DNA of 64,000 nt from Seinonella peptonophila (lineage in GTDB: Bacteria > Bacillota > Bacilli > Thermoactinomycetales > Thermoactinomycetaceae), in assembly GCF_900129355.1 (NCBI RefSeq), contig NZ_FQVL01000002.1, positions 310,001 to 374,000 on the forward strand, read 5' to 3'. Position 1 is the first letter of the stretch, and each line of letters opens with the position of its first letter. Positions 60,810 to 64,000 of this stretch are shown here, piece after piece. Under the pieces are notes generated by a model. It did no database searches, had not been told where the DNA came from, and was given only the letters and a program-made list of their open reading frames with translations. A program made the position numbers and the translations under genes.

Positions 60810-63800
60810 TTAGGAATGAGTGACATGATTTGCATATCGAATGATTTTGAGTAGTTGTTCTCTGTACTGTTGCATCAATCGCTCCATCGTCTCTTGTCGA
60901 TATGCTTTTGGTGAATAGCGGAACGATAGAACCAGTTTCCCTTCTCCTGTGATCGCACTGTTCACCTCTATTTTCTCTTTTATCTGTGTCTGAGGGTCTA
61001 CAGCGTACCCGACAGGCATTGCATCCAAACGATAAGAATCCATCTTGCCTAAATAGTTAAAAGAAATCTCCGGTTGTAGTTGAAACGAGAGAGCTGAACG
61101 TAATGACGGTTTTGTTAGATATTTTAGCAATCCATAGCCAATTCCCTGATGAGGGACTGAGCGTAGCTGTTCATTGATACTTTTGAGCAAATGTTGAGTT
61201 GATGAAGCATTTCGCTGAAATATCATGGGATATAAAGTTGTGAACCAACCTACTGTTCTTGTCACATCAATTTCTGATAAGATATCTTGGCGACCATGCC
61301 CCTCCATCAAGATAGCCACACGATCTCCTACACCCCATTCACTGACAACTGACACTAGCGCTGCTAATAATACTGTTTGAACCTCGTACCCAATTGATTG
61401 CAAGGCATTCGTTTCTTTTGAGGTTAGTTCCATCAAAACGATTTTTCCTTCTCCTATTGCATAGGTTTCTGTAGTTGGAAAATCTGTTGGAAGTGGTAAA
61501 ACGTTAAGTTGCTCCAACTGCTGCCAATAGGGAATTTCCCGAATCAATTCTTGACTATTTGCATACTGAGCCAATTGTCGACTCCACGTTTGAAAAGAAT
61601 CACTTACAGGTGGAAGTGTAATCACTTGTTGATTCAGTAGCTGTCCATATGCTGTATAAAAATCCTCTACTAAAATTCGCAAAGAGACTGCATCCACAAC
61701 CAGATGATGAATCACCCAAAGCAAATGGTCTCCATGGTTGGTTCTGAAAATGGCTAAGCGGATCAACGGTCCTTGATCAAGGCGAATACTTTGTTGAAGA
61801 CGATTTGCCTCAGCTAGTACACGTTCCCTTGGCTCTCTTACTTGACGAAGGTCAATCACTTCTAATGTAAAATAGATTCCTTCATCCATCGCCCGGTTTC
61901 GTTGTAAAACGCCCGTATCAGTCCATTGATAAATCATCCGAAGTCCATCATGGTGCTGTACGATTTTTGTCCAGACTTGTTCTACAATCTGTTCGTTCCA
62001 ACCTTCTGCACGGTACAGCATATGACCCATATTCCAATGATGAATATTGGCAGAGAGTTCAAATGCCCACTGCTGTATCGGCGTTAACATGACTTCGCCG
62101 GTAACCATCTTTTCTTTTTTGAGATGGTTTTTATCGATCTGCTGCATGCGCAAAGCGAGTTGCTCAACTGTTGGTGCTTGGAAAATATCTTTCATCGAGA
62201 TGTGATAGTATTTCTCTCTTAGTTTTGCCACTACATGCATCGCCTGTATCGAGTCACCGCCTTGTTCAAAAAAGTGATCATAAATACCAAATTGTTCCCC
62301 AGGTAAAATTCCCTGCCACACTTCAACCAGCAACTTCTCTTGATCGCTGCGAGGTGCTACATACTTCTGCCCCATTCGATCTGATCTTGTAGGCATCGGT
62401 AATGCACGACGATCTACTTTTCCATTTGGTGTGAGGGGCAATTCATCTAATACCATCCAATCAACAGGAATCATATAGTCAGGCAATTGTTCCAATAGAT
62501 CGGCTCGTAGCTCCTGTAGGGTGATCGCTTCATCTAAATTTGCCCAAACCAGATAAGCGGCAAGTGCTGTCTGCTCTCCTTCAGTTCGTGCGATGACCAC
62601 GCCATCTTGGACTGCTGGATGCCGTAGCAATGTCTGTTCAATCTCTGCCACCTCTACCCGATAGCCTCGAATGCTCACCTGATCATCGATTCTGCCCAAA
62701 TACTCCAACTCTCCATTGGCTAGCCATCTTACCCGATCTCCTGTCCGATAGAGTCGCTCCCCTGGTTGAAAGGGATGAGGGATGAAGTGAGCAGATGTTT
62801 GCTCAGGATCGTGTAAATAACCACGAGCTAAGCTTGCTCCTCCCAGATAAAGTTCACCTGGTACACCGATCGGCTGTAATCGTTGTTGTTCATCCAAAAC
62901 ATAAGCTTGTTGATTTGCAATGGGTCGACCGATGGGCAGCCTATGTTGTGTAGGGTCAATACAGCAATAAGTGGAGACTACTGTGTTCTCTGTTGGCCCA
63001 TAGTTATTGTAAATCTGGTAAGATTGTGGCTTCACATGGCGCAATTGATCGCCTCCCACCAGCAGGGCACGCAAGGAGCGATTATCCCGCTCCATAAATC
63101 GCTGAGCCAAAGGGGTGGGCAGAAAGCTAATCGTGATGCCAGTCTGTTCATAATAGTGATGCAATGCTTCTAGATCGAGTCGCAACTCTTCAGGGATCAG
63201 ATGAACCGTTGCCCCTTGTAGCAGATAAGGGAATAGCTCCCAGACAGCTGCATCAAAACTGACACTGGCAAATTGCGTCGCTTGATCCTTCTCTGTCACT
63301 TGGTACGCTTCTTGGTGCCATTGCACCAGGTTCAATACTGCACGATGTTCCACCATCACCCCTTTGGGACGACCCGTTGAACCTGAGGTGTAGATGACAT
63401 AGGCAAGGTCATGGGGCTGATTGATTAAGCTGGGATTTCCTTGCTCTTCCTGTTGAAGCGTAGGATCATCCACATGCAGGGTTAGACCTGAGAAAGATTC
63501 AGGAACTGATTGATTCGCAGACACCAAGAGATAACTCGCTTGACTCTGCTTTAACATATACATGATTCGCTCTGGGGGATAGTGGGGATCAATGGGCAGA
63601 TAGGCTCCACCTGCTTTTAATGCACCCAAGATTCCCACCACCCATTCCAGGGAACGCTGAGTCCAGATGGCGACAAGCTGCTCTCGCTGAAGACCCTCTC
63701 TTCTCAATCGATGAGCAAGCTGATTGGCACGCTGGTTTAGCTCTTCATAGGTCATGCTTCTCCCTTGATCGACCAGTGCGATCGACTGAGGAGTCTGCTC

Positions 63801-64000
63801 CACCTGTCTCTCCCATCGCTCGACTAATGTTTGATGGCTGCTTCCGATTTGTTGCCCTCCATCAGCATAAGCCAATAGCTGCTTCTCTTCATCAACAGTG
63901 AGACAGGAATATTCATGTAAGGATCGACCAGGAGCAGCGATGATCTGAGTCAGCAATTGCTGATAATGAGCAGCCATTCGAGCAATTGTCTCTTCCTTGA
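60810..64000 (-). CDS. Non-ribosomal peptide synthetase, last module A(Leu)-T-E, N-terminus outside window
   Basis: The frame is open to the right edge (KEETIAR precedes MAAHYQQLL), so the condensation domain and any earlier modules lie outside. Visible order: end of C; A domain (YTSGSTGRPKGVMVEH, YGPTENT, LYRTGDRVRW, LPLTPNGKVDRRAL); T domain with the phosphopantetheine serine in FFEQGGDSIQ (near 62250); epimerisation domain with HHLVVDAVS (near 61700). Reading the ten specificity positions by hand gives DAWFLGNVVK, the Leu code of Stachelhaus. The module should add D-Leu. No thioesterase follows, so the product is passed to another protein or released in trans. Confidence 0.9.
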   Translation of the reverse strand, partial: KEETIARMAAHYQQLLTQIIAAPGRSLHEYSCLTVDEEKQLLAYADGGQQIGSSHQTLVERWERQVEQTPQSIALVDQGRSMTYEELNQRANQLAHRLRREGLQREQLVAIWTQRSLEWVVGILGALKAGGAYLPIDPHYPPERIMYMLKQSQASYLLVSANQSVPESFSGLTLHVDDPTLQQEEQGNPSLINQPHDLAYVIYTSGSTGRPKGVMVEHRAVLNLVQWHQEAYQVTEKDQATQFASVSFDAAVWELFPYLLQGATVHLIPEELRLDLEALHHYYEQTGITISFLPTPLAQRFMERDNRSLRALLVGGDQLRHVKPQSYQIYNNYGPTENTVVSTYCCIDPTQHRLPIGRPIANQQAYVLDEQQRLQPIGVPGELYLGGASLARGYLHDPEQTSAHFIPHPFQPGERLYRTGDRVRWLANGELEYLGRIDDQVSIRGYRVEVAEIEQTLLRHPAVQDGVVIARTEGEQTALAAYLVWANLDEAITLQELRADLLEQLPDYMIPVDWMVLDELPLTPNGKVDRRALPMPTRSDRMGQKYVAPRSDQEKLLVEVWQGILPGEQFGIYDHFFEQGGDSIQAMHVVAKLREKYYHISMKDIFQAPTVEQLALRMQQIDKNHLKKEKMVTGEVMLTPIQQWAFELSANIHHWNMGHMLYRAEGWNEQIVEQVWTKIVQHHDGLRMIYQWTDTGVLQRNRAMDEGIYFTLEVIDLRQVREPRERVLAEANRLQQSIRLDQGPLIRLAIFRTNHGDHLLWVIHHLVVDAVSLRILVEDFYTAYGQLLNQQVITLPPVSDSFQTWSRQLAQYANSQELIREIPYWQQLEQLNVLPLPTDFPTTETYAIGEGKIVLMELTSKETNALQSIGYEVQTVLLAALVSVVSEWGVGDRVAILMEGHGRQDILSEIDVTRTVGWFTTLYPMIFQRNASSTQHLLKSINEQLRSVPHQGIGYGLLKYLTKPSLRSALSFQLQPEISFNYLGKMDSYRLDAMPVGYAVDPQTQIKEKIEVNSAITGEGKLVLSFRYSPKAYRQETMERLMQQYREQLLKIIRYANHVTHS

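Noticed and set aside
1-64000. CRISPR arrays, tRNA or rRNA genes
   Set aside because: No regularly spaced repeats, no tRNA T-loop signatures and no rRNA-like sequence were noticed on either strand.

Overview
The window looks like a chromosomal stretch of a low-GC, spore-forming Bacillota (Bacillales; a Thermoactinomycetaceae-like host is my guess from the mix of genes, not something the sequence proves). The evidence is the prkA-yhbH sporulation pair, a metI-metC operon behind a SAM-I riboswitch, Bacillus-type AGGAGG ribosome sites, OmpR-type two-component systems and a peptide synthetase. The left 17.9 kb is AT-richer and is almost entirely phage-like.

Region 1 (1 to about 17,950) is one end of an integrated prophage, read leftward. 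From the chromosomal junction inward it holds a small ORF, a large serine recombinase, an SSB-like protein, a BRO-type antirepressor, a winged-helix replication protein, a family-A DNA polymerase split into two ORFs by an HNH/AP2 endonuclease gene, a Cas4/RecB-like nuclease, a RuvC-like resolvase, a 56-residue Acb2-like anti-CBASS sponge, a B12-dependent ribonucleotide reductase, dUTPase, a methyltransferase, a dNMP kinase and a sigma-like activator. Near-perfect 50-bp inverted repeats flank the integrase cassette. The prophage sits inside comEC: the host gene keeps its channel and most of its nuclease-like domain, but its last part is replaced by prophage sequence. Excision could restore competence, as A118 does in Listeria comK.

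Region 2 (18 to 31 kb) is host core: comEC', dcd, a secreted NlpC/P60 protein, metI-metC with riboswitch, a protein with two PgpA/YutG-like domains, and a PabB-PabC fusion flanked by two paralogous secreted proteins. A bile-acid-symporter-family carrier and a YdjM-like membrane protein follow.

Region 3 (31.6 to 40.7 kb) is a signalling and transport block: a DUF2269-like membrane protein, two two-component systems and an ABC-2 transporter with a lipoprotein, then a TetR/VOC divergent pair.

Region 4 (40.7 to 54 kb) holds a relic of the yhbH tail, yhbH-prkA, trmL, an amidase, a Nudix-like protein, ogt, queG, rnhA, a HAD phosphatase, a DCC-DUF5819-HTTM cluster, and an orphan gene with a structured leader.

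Region 5 (54 to 64 kb) is transport and resistance: a CynX-type MFS, then an MFS plus ABC-F pair resembling mef-msr, with a leader peptide and attenuator. A DMT exporter with divergent LysR follows, and finally the 3' part of an NRPS whose last module is A(Leu)-T-E. Three copies of a MITE-like structured repeat lie at about 28.9, 51.1 and 55.4 kb.
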